From: Raineyella sp964528755
Lineage (GTDB): Bacteria; Actinomycetota; Actinomycetes; Propionibacteriales; Propionibacteriaceae
DNA: 64,000 nt
Assembly (NCBI GenBank): GCA_964528755.1
Contig: CAZGWN010000004.1
Coordinates: 1-64,000 of the forward strand
Direction: 5' to 3'
Under the pieces are notes generated by a model, which was not told the DNA's origin, made no database searches, and was given only the letters and a program-made list of their open reading frames with translations. Of the stretch, positions 48,824 through 58,051 are shown piece by piece. The translations under genes and the position numbers were made by a program. Position 1 is the stretch's first letter; each line of letters starts with the position of its first letter.

Positions 48824-50443
48824 GTGGACACGCTCCTCGATATCGTCGGCATCACCAAGTCCTATGGCGCGCACCGGGTGCTGACCGGCGTCGATCTGAC
48901 CGTCGGCCGCGGCGAGGTGATCGGCGTGGTCGGCGAGAACGGTGCCGGAAAGACCACCTTGATGTCGATCTTCTCCGGCCATCAGCGGGCCGACGGCGGC
49001 ACGATGCGGCTCAACAATGCACCCTACTGGCCGCGGAGCGCCGAGGATGCCCAGTCCCGCGGGGTCGGGATCATCCAGCAGAACTACTCCCTCGATCCGA
49101 ACCTCACGGTGGCGCGGGCGATCTTCCGCAACACGTACCAGGCGGACCGCCCGCAGCGCGCGCTGGCCAAGCCCGCCCAGTGGCTGCTCGACGAGGCGGC
49201 CGTCGGGCTCAACCCCGACACCCGGCTTGGTGATCTCGCTCACGCCGAGCAGGGACTGGTCGAGGCCGTGCGGCTGCTCGCCGAGGACGCTCAACTGGTC
49301 ATCATGGACGAGGTCGGGGCGACGCTGAACGTCCGCGAGATCGACCAGTTGCACTTCATCATCAGCCGGCTCACCCGGCAGGGTCGCTCCGTGCTGTACG
49401 TGTCGCACCGCCTCGCCGAGGTCCAGGCCGTCGCGAACCGGGTCGCGGTCGTCCGCGGTGGCACCATCCCGGACCTGCTCGATCCGCGCGCGGTGACCAC
49501 CGACCAGATCGCCGACAGCATGCGCACCACGAAGGCCAAGCGAGGCTGGTTCCCGGACTCGCGGAAGGCCTCCGAGGAGCCCGCGACACCCGCACCGGCG
49601 CGCCGGCGCCGGGCCCGGCGCAGTCTGCCGGCCGACGACGGACGGAGCTTCTCCGAGGAGGGCGAGGGCCGCCGGATCGTCCTGGAGATCGAGGGCCTGC
49701 AGGCACCCGGACTGAACGGCACCCCGGCCCACGACATCTCCTTCGTCGTGCACACCGGTGAGGTGGTCGGGCTCTCCGGGCCGCGGCACGGCGGGCAGGA
49801 CGCGGTCGCCGCCGCGCTCAACGGGCGGGCCCCCGGGACCTTCCGCCGGCTGCGGATCAACGGCTACGACCGCAGGATCACCTCCCCCCGCGATGCCACC
49901 GAACTGCACATCGCCTACCTCGCCGGCCCCGGTGAGGAGTCCGCCCGTGAACGGCAGCGTTCGGTCGCCCGGGCGATGATGACGACCGGCTGGAGCGAGG
50001 GCGCCGATTTCGAGGCCGAGGTCGACGGGCTCGCCGACATGATGGGCGCGCTGGACCGACTGCAGGCATTCCGAAACCGGCTGCGTGGACGACGGGCGAT
50101 CCGACGCGGCGAGGACCACGCCAAGGCGGCCGCCTCCTCCCTGTCCGGCGGACAGCAGCAGATGGTGTTGCTGGACAACTGGATGTCCGCCGACGCCGAC
50201 GTGCTCATCGTCACCGAGCCCAGCCGCGGTCTCGACCCCGACATGCGCGAGGCCATGCGCAAGCGGCTCGCGGAGGCCCGCGACGACGGCGCCGCCGTGC
50301 TGCTCATCTCCTCCGACCCCGACGAACTCTCGCGCGCCTGCAACCGCGTGCTGCTGATGAACAAGGGCCGCATCGTCGACTCGGTCGAGGGCGGGGCGAT
50401 GAACCGCGAGCTGGTGGTCAGCGCCCTGCGGCGGGTGCTGTGA
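48824..50443 (+). CDS. Two-domain sugar-type ABC ATPase with one degenerate site
   Basis: A 539-residue protein like RbsA/MglA/XylG, which carry two nucleotide-binding domains. Domain 1 keeps Walker A (GENGAGKTT, 37-45) and the Walker B region VIMDEVGATLN, but its signature is degraded (GDLAHAEQ). Domain 2 has lost Walker A (GPRHGGQD at 319-326 instead of GxxGxGKT) but keeps the signature LSGGQQQ and LIVTEPSRGLD. This gives one working composite site (Walker A of domain 1 with signature of domain 2). No permease or binding-protein gene adjoins it, so its partner is elsewhere or it has a non-transport role. GTG 48824 has AGGAGG upstream. Confidence 0.88.
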   Translation: MDTLLDIVGITKSYGAHRVLTGVDLTVGRGEVIGVVGENGAGKTTLMSIFSGHQRADGGTMRLNNAPYWPRSAEDAQSRGVGIIQQNYSLDPNLTVARAIFRNTYQADRPQRALAKPAQWLLDEAAVGLNPDTRLGDLAHAEQGLVEAVRLLAEDAQLVIMDEVGATLNVREIDQLHFIISRLTRQGRSVLYVSHRLAEVQAVANRVAVVRGGTIPDLLDPRAVTTDQIADSMRTTKAKRGWFPDSRKASEEPATPAPARRRRARRSLPADDGRSFSEEGEGRRIVLEIEGLQAPGLNGTPAHDISFVVHTGEVVGLSGPRHGGQDAVAAALNGRAPGTFRRLRINGYDRRITSPRDATELHIAYLAGPGEESARERQRSVARAMMTTGWSEGADFEAEVDGLADMMGALDRLQAFRNRLRGRRAIRRGEDHAKAAASSLSGGQQQMVLLDNWMSADADVLIVTEPSRGLDPDMREAMRKRLAEARDDGAAVLLISSDPDELSRACNRVLLMNKGRIVDSVEGGAMNRELVVSALRRVL

Positions 50444-50496
50444 GCCGGGTCGCGGGAGCGTTCCCGGACGGCGGGTGGCGCGCCGGCCCCGTACGG

Positions 50497-50502
50497 TAGA
50501 CT
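50497..50502 (+). promoter_or_regulatory. -10 hexamer of rnpB
   Basis: TAGACT, 8 bases before the first paired base of the RNase P RNA. No convincing -35 is visible. Confidence 0.5.
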
Positions 50503-50510
50503 GGCTGGTC

Positions 50511-50862
50511 GGACGAGTCAGGGGGACGGTCGCGGCCCGCAAGGCTGAGGAAAGTCCGGGCTCCGCAGAGCAGGGTGGTGGGTAACACCCACCCGGGGTG
50601 ACCCGCGGGACAGTGCCACAGAAAACAGACCGCCTGCGTACGCAGGTAAGGGTGAAACGGCGGTGCAAGAGACCACCAGCACCCCAGGTGACTGGGGTGG
50701 CTCGGCAAACCCCACCCGGAGCAAGACCAGACAGGGGACGTTCGAGGGCTGCTCGCCCGAGTTCCCGGGTAGGTCGCGTGAGGCCGCTGGCAACAGCGGT
50801 CCAAGATAGATGGTCGTCGCTGCCCCGGCAGCACAGAACCCGGCTTACACCCTGACTCGTCC
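50511..50862 (+). ncRNA. rnpB: RNase P RNA, bacterial class A
   Basis: Catalytic RNA that matures tRNA 5' ends. The core is unmistakable: GAGGAAAGTCCGGGCTCC near 50547-50564, ACAGTGCCACAGAAAA near 50610-50626, GGGTGAAACGGCGG, and near the 3' end ACAGAACCCGGCTTACA. GGACGAGTCAGGG at 50511 pairs with CCTGACTCGTCC at 50851-50862 to form helix P1, which sets the ends. Length about 352 bases. Confidence 0.97.
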
Positions 50863-50956
50863 CTATTCTTCAGCAGGCTGCCGACCCGGAAGCGGCCCCC
50901 AATCGAGGACGCCATGCACATCGACGAGGCGCTCTCGATTTGCTGTGGTGTCTTCC

Positions 50957-51343
50957 TCAGATCCTCGGGTCGACCGCCGCTGGCCGACACCGAGCCGGGT
51001 TTCCGCCGTCGGGCCCGGGCAGGTCGAAATAGTAACGGTAATGGGCCCGGCACCCAGGATTGAAGGCACTCCCGCACCGGGGACAGCCGACCACGGCCAC
51101 ATACTTCCGGACGGACAATACGGCACCGCAGTGCCCACAGAGAATCGCGGGTTCGTCCAGCCGGGCGGCCGGCCACCGCACCACGTCGTGGTCCGCCGAT
51201 TCCCGGTGACAGTGGAGGCACGGGTAATAGAGACCGCAGCAGGCGAATTGGATGGCCACGATGTCGTTCCGCCCGTGGTAATGGACGCATCGGGTTTCCT
51301 CGTCCACGGGATGGCCGTGAACCAGGATGCCGTGGCTGAGCAT
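50957..51343 (-). CDS. CHY-type zinc-finger protein
   Basis: A 128-residue zinc-binding protein. The CHY-finger pattern is clear: GHPVDEETRCVHYHG, FACCGLYYPCLHCH, then ILCGHCG and VVGCPRCGSAFNPGC with metal-binding Cys/His pairs. In eukaryotes CHY domains occur in Hot13 and Pirh2; the bacterial role is unknown but may be metal handling or redox. ATG 51343 is chosen because GGGAG lies 5 bases upstream; ATG 51394 (MASEQES) is an alternative start with a weaker site. It is convergent with rnpB. Confidence 0.85.
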   Translation of the reverse strand: MLSHGILVHGHPVDEETRCVHYHGRNDIVAIQFACCGLYYPCLHCHRESADHDVVRWPAARLDEPAILCGHCGAVLSVRKYVAVVGCPRCGSAFNPGCRAHYRYYFDLPGPDGGNPARCRPAAVDPRI

Positions 51344-51442
51344 CGGTTCTCCCACTCCAACCCCCACCGCCGCCGATTCCTGTTCGCTCGCCATCACAGC
51401 CCCACACTCATCACCACACACCACCAGGATTCCCGCAGCAGA

Positions 51443-52954
51443 TCACCTGTCGCGTGGCCTCTGCACCGCCGGGCCGGCCGGCACCGCCGGGCCGGCCGGC
51501 ACCGCCGGGGCCGGTGAGACGGCCCGGGCGAGGCTGAACTCCGCACGGCCCTCGGCGATCTCCACCTTGTCCAGCCGCACCACGACCCGCTCCCCCAGCG
51601 GGGCGATCTCGGGGACCTCGGCCTCGACGGCCGGGTTGGTGATCTGCACCTTCGCCCGGTCGTGCTGGTTGCCGCGCAGCTCGATCACCACCCCCTCGAA
51701 GTCCTTGCCGACCCGCCCGGACAGCGTGAGCGCCTCGGTCATGTTGATGATCGAACGCTCGAACGTCGCCGCGCGCGAGTTCGAGGAGGACATCTCCTCG
51801 GGCAGGCGCTCCAGCGCCTCCAGCACCCAGTCCGGCACCGGGCGTCCCTCGGTCAGCGCGACACAGACCTCCTCGGCGTACCGGTCGACGAGTCGGCGCA
51901 GCGGCGCGGTCACGTGAGCGTACTCGGCGGCCAGCGCCGCGTGGACGTCGACCGCCGGCCGCTGTCCGTGGAAGGCGTGATAGCCGGCGCCGCGGAAGAG
52001 CATCGTCGCCGCGTACCCCATCGCCGCATGCTCGGGCCGATGCATGTCCAGGGTCCGGATGAAATCCGGGTACGGCAGATCGGCCGGCCACGGGATGTTC
52101 AGCGCCACCGCGGTCCGGCGCAGCTTGGCGAGAGCGCCCGGCTCGGCCGGTGGCAGCGTCCGCAGGATGCCGACCATGTGGTCGAGCATGATCTTCGCCG
52201 CCGACATCCCGGTGAGCAGGGAGATCTGCGCGTTCCAGTCCTCGATCCGGACCGGATCGCGGAACCGCAACCGCCACTTCCCCGGGGACCGGACCTCGAT
52301 CTCCTGCTCGGGGATGTTCAGGCTCACCCCGCCGCGGGCGATCTCACGCTGCTCACGAAGAAGGCCGACGTCGCGGAGCAGTTCCAGCGATTCGTCGGCC
52401 CGATCGGTGTCCAGGTCGATCTGGACCTCGTCGTACGCGAGTTGGGCGCGGGACCGTACGAGTGCCCGGCACACCCCCATCTCGCGGGTCGCGCCGTCGG
52501 AGTCGAGCCGGATCTGCCACAGCATCGCCGGCCGCACCTGCCCCGGCAGCAGGCTCGCCGCACCCTCGGACAGCACCGGCGGGTGCAGCGGGAACCGTCG
52601 GTGCGGCGCGTAGTACGTCTGGCCGCGCCGGTGCGCCTCCCGATCGATCGGGCCACCGGGACGGATGAACGCCCCGACGTCCGCGATCGCGTACGAGACC
52701 AGGTAGCCGGTCCCGTCGCGCGCGATGTGGACGGCCTGGTCGAGGTCCCGGGACCCGGGCGGGTCGATGGTGACGAAGTCGATGTCGGTACGGTCCAGGG
52801 CCGGCAGCCGCGGGTGGGCGACCGCCTCCTCCGCGGCCGCCAGCACCTCCGGACCGAAGCGGTCGGGTACGTTGAGCTTGGCCTGCAGGCGCGCGACGCC
52901 CTCGGCCAGGGCGGGTGGCACATCCCCATGCAGATTCAGATGGCGCGCAGGCAT
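51443..52954 (-). CDS. RNase II/R-family (RNB) exoribonuclease
   Basis: A 503-residue 3'-5' exoribonuclease of the RNB family. The catalytic segment is FVTIDPPGSRDLDQAV near residues 60-75, where the aspartates bind Mg2+, followed by YLVSYAIADVGAFI and AEYAHVTAPLRRLVDRYAEE. It lacks the N-terminal cold-shock domains of full-size RNase II/R, as is usual for the short actinobacterial form. The C-terminal tail has a short repeat (PAVPAG twice) from an 18-bp slippage. ATG 52954 follows TAAGGT by 6 bases (leaderless). Confidence 0.9.
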   Translation of the reverse strand: MPARHLNLHGDVPPALAEGVARLQAKLNVPDRFGPEVLAAAEEAVAHPRLPALDRTDIDFVTIDPPGSRDLDQAVHIARDGTGYLVSYAIADVGAFIRPGGPIDREAHRRGQTYYAPHRRFPLHPPVLSEGAASLLPGQVRPAMLWQIRLDSDGATREMGVCRALVRSRAQLAYDEVQIDLDTDRADESLELLRDVGLLREQREIARGGVSLNIPEQEIEVRSPGKWRLRFRDPVRIEDWNAQISLLTGMSAAKIMLDHMVGILRTLPPAEPGALAKLRRTAVALNIPWPADLPYPDFIRTLDMHRPEHAAMGYAATMLFRGAGYHAFHGQRPAVDVHAALAAEYAHVTAPLRRLVDRYAEEVCVALTEGRPVPDWVLEALERLPEEMSSSNSRAATFERSIINMTEALTLSGRVGKDFEGVVIELRGNQHDRAKVQITNPAVEAEVPEIAPLGERVVVRLDKVEIAEGRAEFSLARAVSPAPAVPAGPAVPAGPAVQRPRDR

Positions 52955-52960
52955 GTAGCC

Positions 52961-52966
52961 ACCTTA
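52961..52966 (-). promoter_or_regulatory. -10 hexamer of RNB exoribonuclease gene (leaderless)
   Basis: TAAGGT on the minus strand, then 6 bases, then ATG 52954. Just upstream, two 17-bp units (53001-53017, 53018-53034) repeat GACGCCGCTACAACCCC, reaching into the end of the next gene. Confidence 0.45.
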
Positions 52967-53024
52967 CGGCGAGCGGCGAAGCGGGCCGCGGGACAACCCC
53001 GACGCCGCTACAACCCCGACGCCG

Positions 53025-53765
53025 CTACAACCCCGACGCTTCCGTACGGACCAGGATCCGGCCGCATTCGGCGCACTGCAGCACGTCGTCGGGGGCCGCC
53101 GCGGAGTAGCGCCGCAGGTCGGCCGCGTTGAGTGCCAGTCCGCACCCCTCGCATCGGCGGGCGACGAGCAGGGCCGCGCCGGTCCCGACGTGCTGGCGCC
53201 GCTTCTCGTACAGGGCGTACAGGTCGGCCGGCAGGTCCTTGACGATCCGGGCGCGCTCGGCGAGTTGGGCCTTGGCGTCGGTCTCGATCTCGCGGGCGAC
53301 CCTCGTCCGTGCCTCGACGGCCTCGCCGAGCCGGGTGTCGAGGTCGGTGTGGCGGGCCTTGACCTCGTCCCGGGCGGCGGAGGCCTCCTCCAGCCGTTCC
53401 ATCGCCTCCAACTGGGTGTCCTCCAGCTCCCCGATCCGCCGGTCGAGATGGGCGGCCTCCTCGACCAGTCCGTGCAGGGCCTTGGCGTTGGTCACCTCGC
53501 CGGAGTCGATCCGCTGCTGATCGCGGGCCCGCCGGTCCCGGACCGGGGTCAACTCGTCCTCCAGCCGGGACTGCTCCAACTCGGCATCGGAGACGGCCGT
53601 CTCGGCCGCGGTCAGTTCGTCCTCGAGAGTGGCCAGCTCACCTTGCAGCCGCAGCACCTCCCGGTGCTCGGGCAGGGACCTGCGGCGGTGCGACAGCTGG
53701 ATGAGGGTCGTGTCGACCCGGTTGAGATCCATCAGTCGGAGCTGTGCACTCGGTGCGGCCTTCAT
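53025..53765 (-). CDS. Coiled-coil C4 zinc-ribbon protein
   Basis: A 246-residue protein whose residues about 15-185 form a long charged coiled coil (heptads around ELATLEDELTAAETAV and RRIGELEDTQLEAMERLEE) and whose end is a four-cysteine zinc ribbon (CEGCGLALN, then CAECGRIL). It is the actinobacterial relative of mycobacterial Rv2229c, which also lies near glnA2 and nif3-like genes. The role is unknown; binding to nucleic acid or a partner protein is suggested by the ribbon. ATG 53765 is chosen because GGAGGAG lies just upstream of it; the GTG at 53777 precedes the site. Confidence 0.88.
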   Translation of the reverse strand: MKAAPSAQLRLMDLNRVDTTLIQLSHRRRSLPEHREVLRLQGELATLEDELTAAETAVSDAELEQSRLEDELTPVRDRRARDQQRIDSGEVTNAKALHGLVEEAAHLDRRIGELEDTQLEAMERLEEASAARDEVKARHTDLDTRLGEAVEARTRVAREIETDAKAQLAERARIVKDLPADLYALYEKRRQHVGTGAALLVARRCEGCGLALNAADLRRYSAAAPDDVLQCAECGRILVRTEASGL

Positions 53766-54014
53766 CGGCTCCTCCACTCTTGTTCATGTAGCCACCCACT
53801 CTAGGGGGTCCGTCGCGACCGATCGGTCGCGGTCGCCCCCACCCCAGTCGTCTGCCCGCTGATCGGAGGGCTCGGCCTGCCGGTCGCCGCCCACTGCCGA
53901 CCGACAATCCGGCCCGAGCACCACCGCTGCGGAACGGATATTCTGATCCTCGCGCCGGGCGGCCGACCATGCCCGGGCACGTTCGCGCCCACGACACGTT
54001 GAAGGGGTGACGTG

Positions 54015-55127
54015 ATGAGCTTCTCCCTGTTCCCTCCCCGCAAGGCCGCCAATCCACCCGCCACCCCGCCCACGCCCCCTGCCCCGGCCAGACCGCGGTA
54101 CGACTGGCAGTCGGGCACCACCCCGCTCGATGACGTCGACTCCGTGGTCAACTGGGGCTGGTACGTCGACGGCGTACGCCAGGAGTGTCGGGACCTCGCC
54201 GAGGCCACCGAGCACGCGCTCAACGACGAGGGATTCGTCTGGCTCGGTCTGAAGGACCCCGACGACGAGGACATGGCCGGCTTCGCCCGCCGGTTCAACC
54301 TGCACCCGCTGGCGATCGAGGACGCCGTCGAGGGCCACACCCGCTCCAAGCTGGAACAGTTCGGCCGGACCCTGTTCCTCGTCGCCTCCACGGTCTCCTA
54401 CGTGCCCCGCAAGGAACGTCCGGAGACCTCGGAGATCGTCAGCACCGGCCAGATCATGGTCTTCGTCGGGGTGGGATTCGTGATGACCGTCCGGCGCGGC
54501 GAGCAGACCTCGCTGAAGAAGCTGCGGACGTCGATGGAGAAGCACCCCGACCGGCTGGCGCTCGGCCCGGCCTCGGTGCTGTACGGCGTGCTGGACACCG
54601 TCGTCGACTCCTACCAGCAGGTCGTGCACGACTTCGAGGAGGACGTCGACGAGGTGGAGGCGTTGATCTTCTCCGAATCCGGCGCCCACGAGGTCGATCA
54701 GGTCTACCAGATCAAGCGCGAACTGATCGAGTTCAAGCGGGCCGTCGTGCCCATCGGCGTCCCGCTGAACAACCTCGCCACCCGCTCGTACAAGGCGATC
54801 CCGCCGGAGGCGCAGGCATACTTCCGGGAGGTCTCCGACCACCACGTGGAGGCGCGCGAGGCGATCCAGTCCTACGACGAGGTGTTGTCGACCATCCTGC
54901 AGGCCTCGCTCAACCAACTGTCCGTCTCCGACAACGAGGACATGCGCAAGATCTCGGCCTTCGTCGCCATCGCCGCGATCCCGACCCTCATCGCCGGGAT
55001 CTACGGGATGAACTTCGACCACATGCCCGAGTTGCACACCCCGTACGGCTACTACGTCGTGTGGGCCGTGATGATCGTGCTGATGGGTGGGCTGTTCTGG
55101 GTGTTCCGACGCAACCGGTGGCTGTAG
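54015..55127 (+). CDS. corA: CorA-family magnesium/cobalt channel
   Basis: A 370-residue divalent-cation channel subunit. A large cytoplasmic N-terminal domain precedes a long helix and two transmembrane helices at the C-terminus. The selectivity motif GMN is residues 331-333 (YGMNFDHMPEL), and the second helix ends with the basic tail RRNRWL. A proline-rich stretch occupies residues 15-28. ATG 54015 is three bases after GTG 54012; AAGGGG lies 8 bases upstream of the ATG. It adjoins other magnesium-linked genes (56700, 58052). Confidence 0.93.
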   Translation: MSFSLFPPRKAANPPATPPTPPAPARPRYDWQSGTTPLDDVDSVVNWGWYVDGVRQECRDLAEATEHALNDEGFVWLGLKDPDDEDMAGFARRFNLHPLAIEDAVEGHTRSKLEQFGRTLFLVASTVSYVPRKERPETSEIVSTGQIMVFVGVGFVMTVRRGEQTSLKKLRTSMEKHPDRLALGPASVLYGVLDTVVDSYQQVVHDFEEDVDEVEALIFSESGAHEVDQVYQIKRELIEFKRAVVPIGVPLNNLATRSYKAIPPEAQAYFREVSDHHVEAREAIQSYDEVLSTILQASLNQLSVSDNEDMRKISAFVAIAAIPTLIAGIYGMNFDHMPELHTPYGYYVVWAVMIVLMGGLFWVFRRNRWL

Positions 55128-55131
55128 CGGC

Positions 55132-55641
55132 TCAGGCGAAGGGGTTCATCTTGTTGCCGGGCATCTGCGCGAGCAACTCGCGCGCCTTCGTCGTCACCTT
55201 GTGCTCGCACAACAGCTCGTAGTGGGTGGCGATCACCTGGCTGATCGAGGTGAAGTCCCGCCGCCCGCGGGTGACCGCGTAGGCGATCAGTCCGATCACC
55301 ACGCTGATCAGGGCGGCCGCGGCGATCGCCACGGCCGTGATCAGGTACACGTTCGACTGGGCCGGGTAGAAGATCAGGGCCATCACCCCGAAGATCAGTC
55401 CCATCGACAGGCCGTTGGCCAGTCCCTGGTTGACCACCGTGCCCCAGTCCTTGCGACCGGTGACCCGCTCGACCTGGCGCAGGTCGGTGCCGACGATGGC
55501 CAGGTTCTGCACCGGGAACTGCTTGTCCGACAGGTAGTCGACGGTCTTCTGGGCGTCCTCGTAGGAGTCGAAGGTGCCCAGGTGCTGGGGGAAATCCAGT
55601 TCGAACAGGGACGACAGCCGTCCGGGGCCGGGCAATGCCAT
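55132..55641 (-). CDS. General stress protein 17M-like membrane protein
   Basis: A 169-residue protein with an N-terminal YflT/GSP17M-like segment (LGTFDSYEDAQKTVDYLSDKQFP, then VQNLAIVGTDLRQVERVTGR), followed by two transmembrane helices (about residues 72-95 and 100-123) and a short polar tail. GSP17M in Bacillus is SigB-dependent; here control is unknown. ATG 55641 has AAGGA about 8 bases upstream. It lies one base from the end of the CitE-like gene upstream of it on the same strand, so they are probably co-transcribed. Convergent with corA. Confidence 0.85.
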   Translation of the reverse strand: MALPGPGRLSSLFELDFPQHLGTFDSYEDAQKTVDYLSDKQFPVQNLAIVGTDLRQVERVTGRKDWGTVVNQGLANGLSMGLIFGVMALIFYPAQSNVYLITAVAIAAAALISVVIGLIAYAVTRGRRDFTSISQVIATHYELLCEHKVTTKARELLAQMPGNKMNPFA

Positions 55642-55642
55642 G

Positions 55643-56653
55643 TCAGGCTTCCTTTCCGGGGTTTTCGGTCGGGGTCATCCCCGCGGCACGTCCGCGGGCG
55701 GCGAGGACGGCGGCCAGCTTCATCCCGGCCTCGTCGACCATCTCATCATCCACCACGATCGCGCCCACCGCACCGCCGGCCGCCGAGGTGGCCTCCCGAT
55801 AGCGCGTCATGATCCGCTCCGCCCGGTCGTAGGTGGCCTGGTCGGGGGTGAAGATCTCGTTGCCGGCCTCGACCTGGGCGGGGTGCAGCACCCACTTGCC
55901 GTCATAACCCAGCGCCGCCGAGCGGCGGGCCGCGGCCCGGAAGCCCTCCACGTCACGGATCGCCACGTAGGGCCCGTCGATGGCCGCGATCCCGTTGGCC
56001 CGGGCCGCGACGAGAATACTCATCAGCACATGGTGGTAGGCATCGGCGAGCTCGTAGCCGGCCGGCTGAGCGCCGACGTTGAGGCTGGTCATCCCCATCG
56101 ACGCGGCGAAGTCACCCGGCCCGTACACCAGCGACCGCATCCGTGGCGAGGCGCCGGCGATCGCGTCGGCATTGAGCAGGCCGCGGGCGTCCTCGATCTG
56201 GGCCTCGATCCCGATCCGGCCGACCGGCAGGTCGTGGGTCCGTTCGACCTGGGAGAGCAGCAGGTCCAGGGCCCGGATGTGGTCGGGGCCGGTCACCTTG
56301 GGCAGGACCAGCGCGTCGATGCGGTCCCCGGCCCCGCGCACGATCTCCAGTACGTCGGCGTACGTCCAGGCGGTGGTCCAGTCGTTCACCCGTACGGTCA
56401 GCGTCGGCGCGGCCCACTCCCGGTGCAGGTAGTCGACCACCCGGGCCCGCGCCTCGGACTTCGCGGCCGGGGCCACCGCGTCCTCCAGGTCGAGGAAGAC
56501 CGCGTCCACGCCCAGGCCGAGGGCCTTGGTGAGGAACCGGTCGCTGGACCCGGGCACGGCGAGCACCGTGCGGCGGATCGCGGCGCCGGCCGCGGACGGC
56601 ACGCTCGGGGAGGACAGGGGCGGCGAGGACGGGGGTACGGTCGGCGATGTCAC
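55643..56653 (-). CDS. CitE-like CoA-ester lyase (HpcH/HpaI family)
   Basis: A 336-residue TIM-barrel C-C lyase of the CitE/malyl-CoA lyase family. RRTVLAVPGSSDRFLTKAL begins the barrel; DAVFLDLEDAVAP carries metal-binding acidic residues, and GIEAQIEDARGLLN, SLVYGPGDFAASMG and GKWVLHPAQVE follow. Family members cleave malyl-CoA, citramalyl-CoA or similar esters; the exact one is not clear. An N-terminal Ser/Pro stretch of about 20 residues precedes the fold. GTG 56653 follows TAGGGT by 6 bases (leaderless), although AGGAG also lies there. Confidence 0.87.
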   Translation of the reverse strand: MTSPTVPPSSPPLSSPSVPSAAGAAIRRTVLAVPGSSDRFLTKALGLGVDAVFLDLEDAVAPAAKSEARARVVDYLHREWAAPTLTVRVNDWTTAWTYADVLEIVRGAGDRIDALVLPKVTGPDHIRALDLLLSQVERTHDLPVGRIGIEAQIEDARGLLNADAIAGASPRMRSLVYGPGDFAASMGMTSLNVGAQPAGYELADAYHHVLMSILVAARANGIAAIDGPYVAIRDVEGFRAAARRSAALGYDGKWVLHPAQVEAGNEIFTPDQATYDRAERIMTRYREATSAAGGAVGAIVVDDEMVDEAGMKLAAVLAARGRAAGMTPTENPGKEA

Positions 56654-56659
56654 GCTCCT

Positions 56660-56665
56660 ACCCTA
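56660..56665 (-). promoter_or_regulatory. -10 hexamer of CitE-like gene (leaderless)
   Basis: TAGGGT on the minus strand, then 6 bases, then GTG 56653. Divergent from the hexamer at 56688. Confidence 0.45.
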
Positions 56666-56687
56666 GTTTGGCGACCGGGCGAGCGAG

Positions 56688-56693
56688 TACCCT
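56688..56693 (+). promoter_or_regulatory. -10 hexamer of MgtE-like gene (leaderless)
   Basis: TACCCT, then 6 bases, then GTG 56700. Confidence 0.45.
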
Positions 56694-56699
56694 CCCCTC

Positions 56700-58049
56700 G
56701 TGGCCGCTTCCAACCAGTCGATCTTCGTGTCGCGTCTGCGTCGACTGCCCGTCCTCGACACCACCGGTGACAAGCTGGGCACCGTACGCGACGTGGTGGT
56801 CCAGGTGCGGTCGGCCGGGCGGGCGCCGCGGGCCAAGGGTCTGGTCGTCGAGCTCTTCGCCCAGCACCGCGTCTTCGTCCCGATGATCCGGATGCGCACC
56901 ATCGAACAACTGGCCGTGACCATCTCCGGGGTGCTCAACACCCGCCGCTTCGAACGGCGGGAGACCGAGATGCTGGTCGTCCACGACCTGTTCGACTCCC
57001 AGGTCCGCCGCCGCGGCGAGGACCGGCCGGCCTGGATCTACGACGTGTCGATCCGGCAGGCCCGATCCCACGACTGGGAGATCGACGAGGTGGCCCTGCG
57101 GGAACGCAGCGCGGGCCGGTTCTCCCGGCGGACGTACGACACCATCGTGCCGTGGAGCGACATCGACGTGTTCGTCGTCGGCGCCGGCCGGTCCACCCGA
57201 GAAGTGCTGGCGCAGATGGAGGACATGAAGGCGGCCGACATCGCCCGCGAGCTGCACGACATGAGCCCCCAGCGCCGATCCGAGATCGCTGCCGCGCTGG
57301 ACGACGAGACCCTGGCCGATGCCCTGGAGGAGTTGCCCGAGGACGAACAGGTCGAGTTGATCCAGGCCCTGGAGGTCGAACGTGCCGCCGACGTCCTGGA
57401 GGAGATGAACCCGGACGACGCCGCCGATCTGGTCGCCGAACTGACCCCCGAGGTTGCCGAACGCCTGCTCAACCGGATGGAGCCCGAGGACGCCCGTGAT
57501 GTCCGACGGCTGCTGTCCTACGACGAGTACACCGCCGGCGGCCTGATGACGCCCGAACCGATCATCCTGGCCCCCGACGACACGGTGGCCACGGCGCTGG
57601 CCCGGGTCAGGGTCGAGGAGGTCACGCCGGCGCTGGCCGGGATGGTGTACGTGACCCGGGCCCCGCACGAGGCGCCGACCGGGCGGTTCCTCGGCGCGGT
57701 GCACTTCCAGCGGCTGCTCCGTGAGCCGCCGTCGTCCCTGGTCTCCGGGCTGGTCGACACCGATCTGGAGCCGCTGCGCCCCGACGCCCACATCTCGACC
57801 GTCAGCCGCTATTTCGCCACCTACAACCTCGTCTGCGCGCCGGTCGTCAACGAGGACCGGCAGTTGCTCGGGGCCATCACCGTCGACGACGTCCTCGACA
57901 CGATGCTGCCCGACGACTGGCGCGGCGACCAGATGGACGGGCTGGCACCATCCGAGACGAACTGGATGGCCGAGCGGATCGCCCGCGACCTGGAACTGGC
58001 CCGATCACGCCACGGCCCGATCACACCACGGCCCGGACGGCAGGGGTGA
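56700..58049 (+). CDS. MgtE-like CBS protein without transmembrane domain
   Basis: A 449-residue protein with three soluble parts. Residues about 8-85 resemble a PRC-barrel (RLPVLDTTGDKLGTVRDVVVQV). Residues about 165-270 are an MgtE N-domain, an acidic helical repeat (DMSPQRRSEIAAALDDETLADALEELPEDEQVELI). Residues about 280-410 are a pair of CBS domains (MTPEPIILAPDDTVATAL; LLGAITVDDVLDTMLPDD). The five-helix channel of MgtE is absent, so it cannot transport on its own. It probably senses Mg2+ or nucleotide for a partner; the DUF1003 membrane protein gene lies 2 bases downstream. Confidence 0.85.
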   Translation: MAASNQSIFVSRLRRLPVLDTTGDKLGTVRDVVVQVRSAGRAPRAKGLVVELFAQHRVFVPMIRMRTIEQLAVTISGVLNTRRFERRETEMLVVHDLFDSQVRRRGEDRPAWIYDVSIRQARSHDWEIDEVALRERSAGRFSRRTYDTIVPWSDIDVFVVGAGRSTREVLAQMEDMKAADIARELHDMSPQRRSEIAAALDDETLADALEELPEDEQVELIQALEVERAADVLEEMNPDDAADLVAELTPEVAERLLNRMEPEDARDVRRLLSYDEYTAGGLMTPEPIILAPDDTVATALARVRVEEVTPALAGMVYVTRAPHEAPTGRFLGAVHFQRLLREPPSSLVSGLVDTDLEPLRPDAHISTVSRYFATYNLVCAPVVNEDRQLLGAITVDDVLDTMLPDDWRGDQMDGLAPSETNWMAERIARDLELARSRHGPITPRPGRQG

Positions 58050-58051
58050 GG

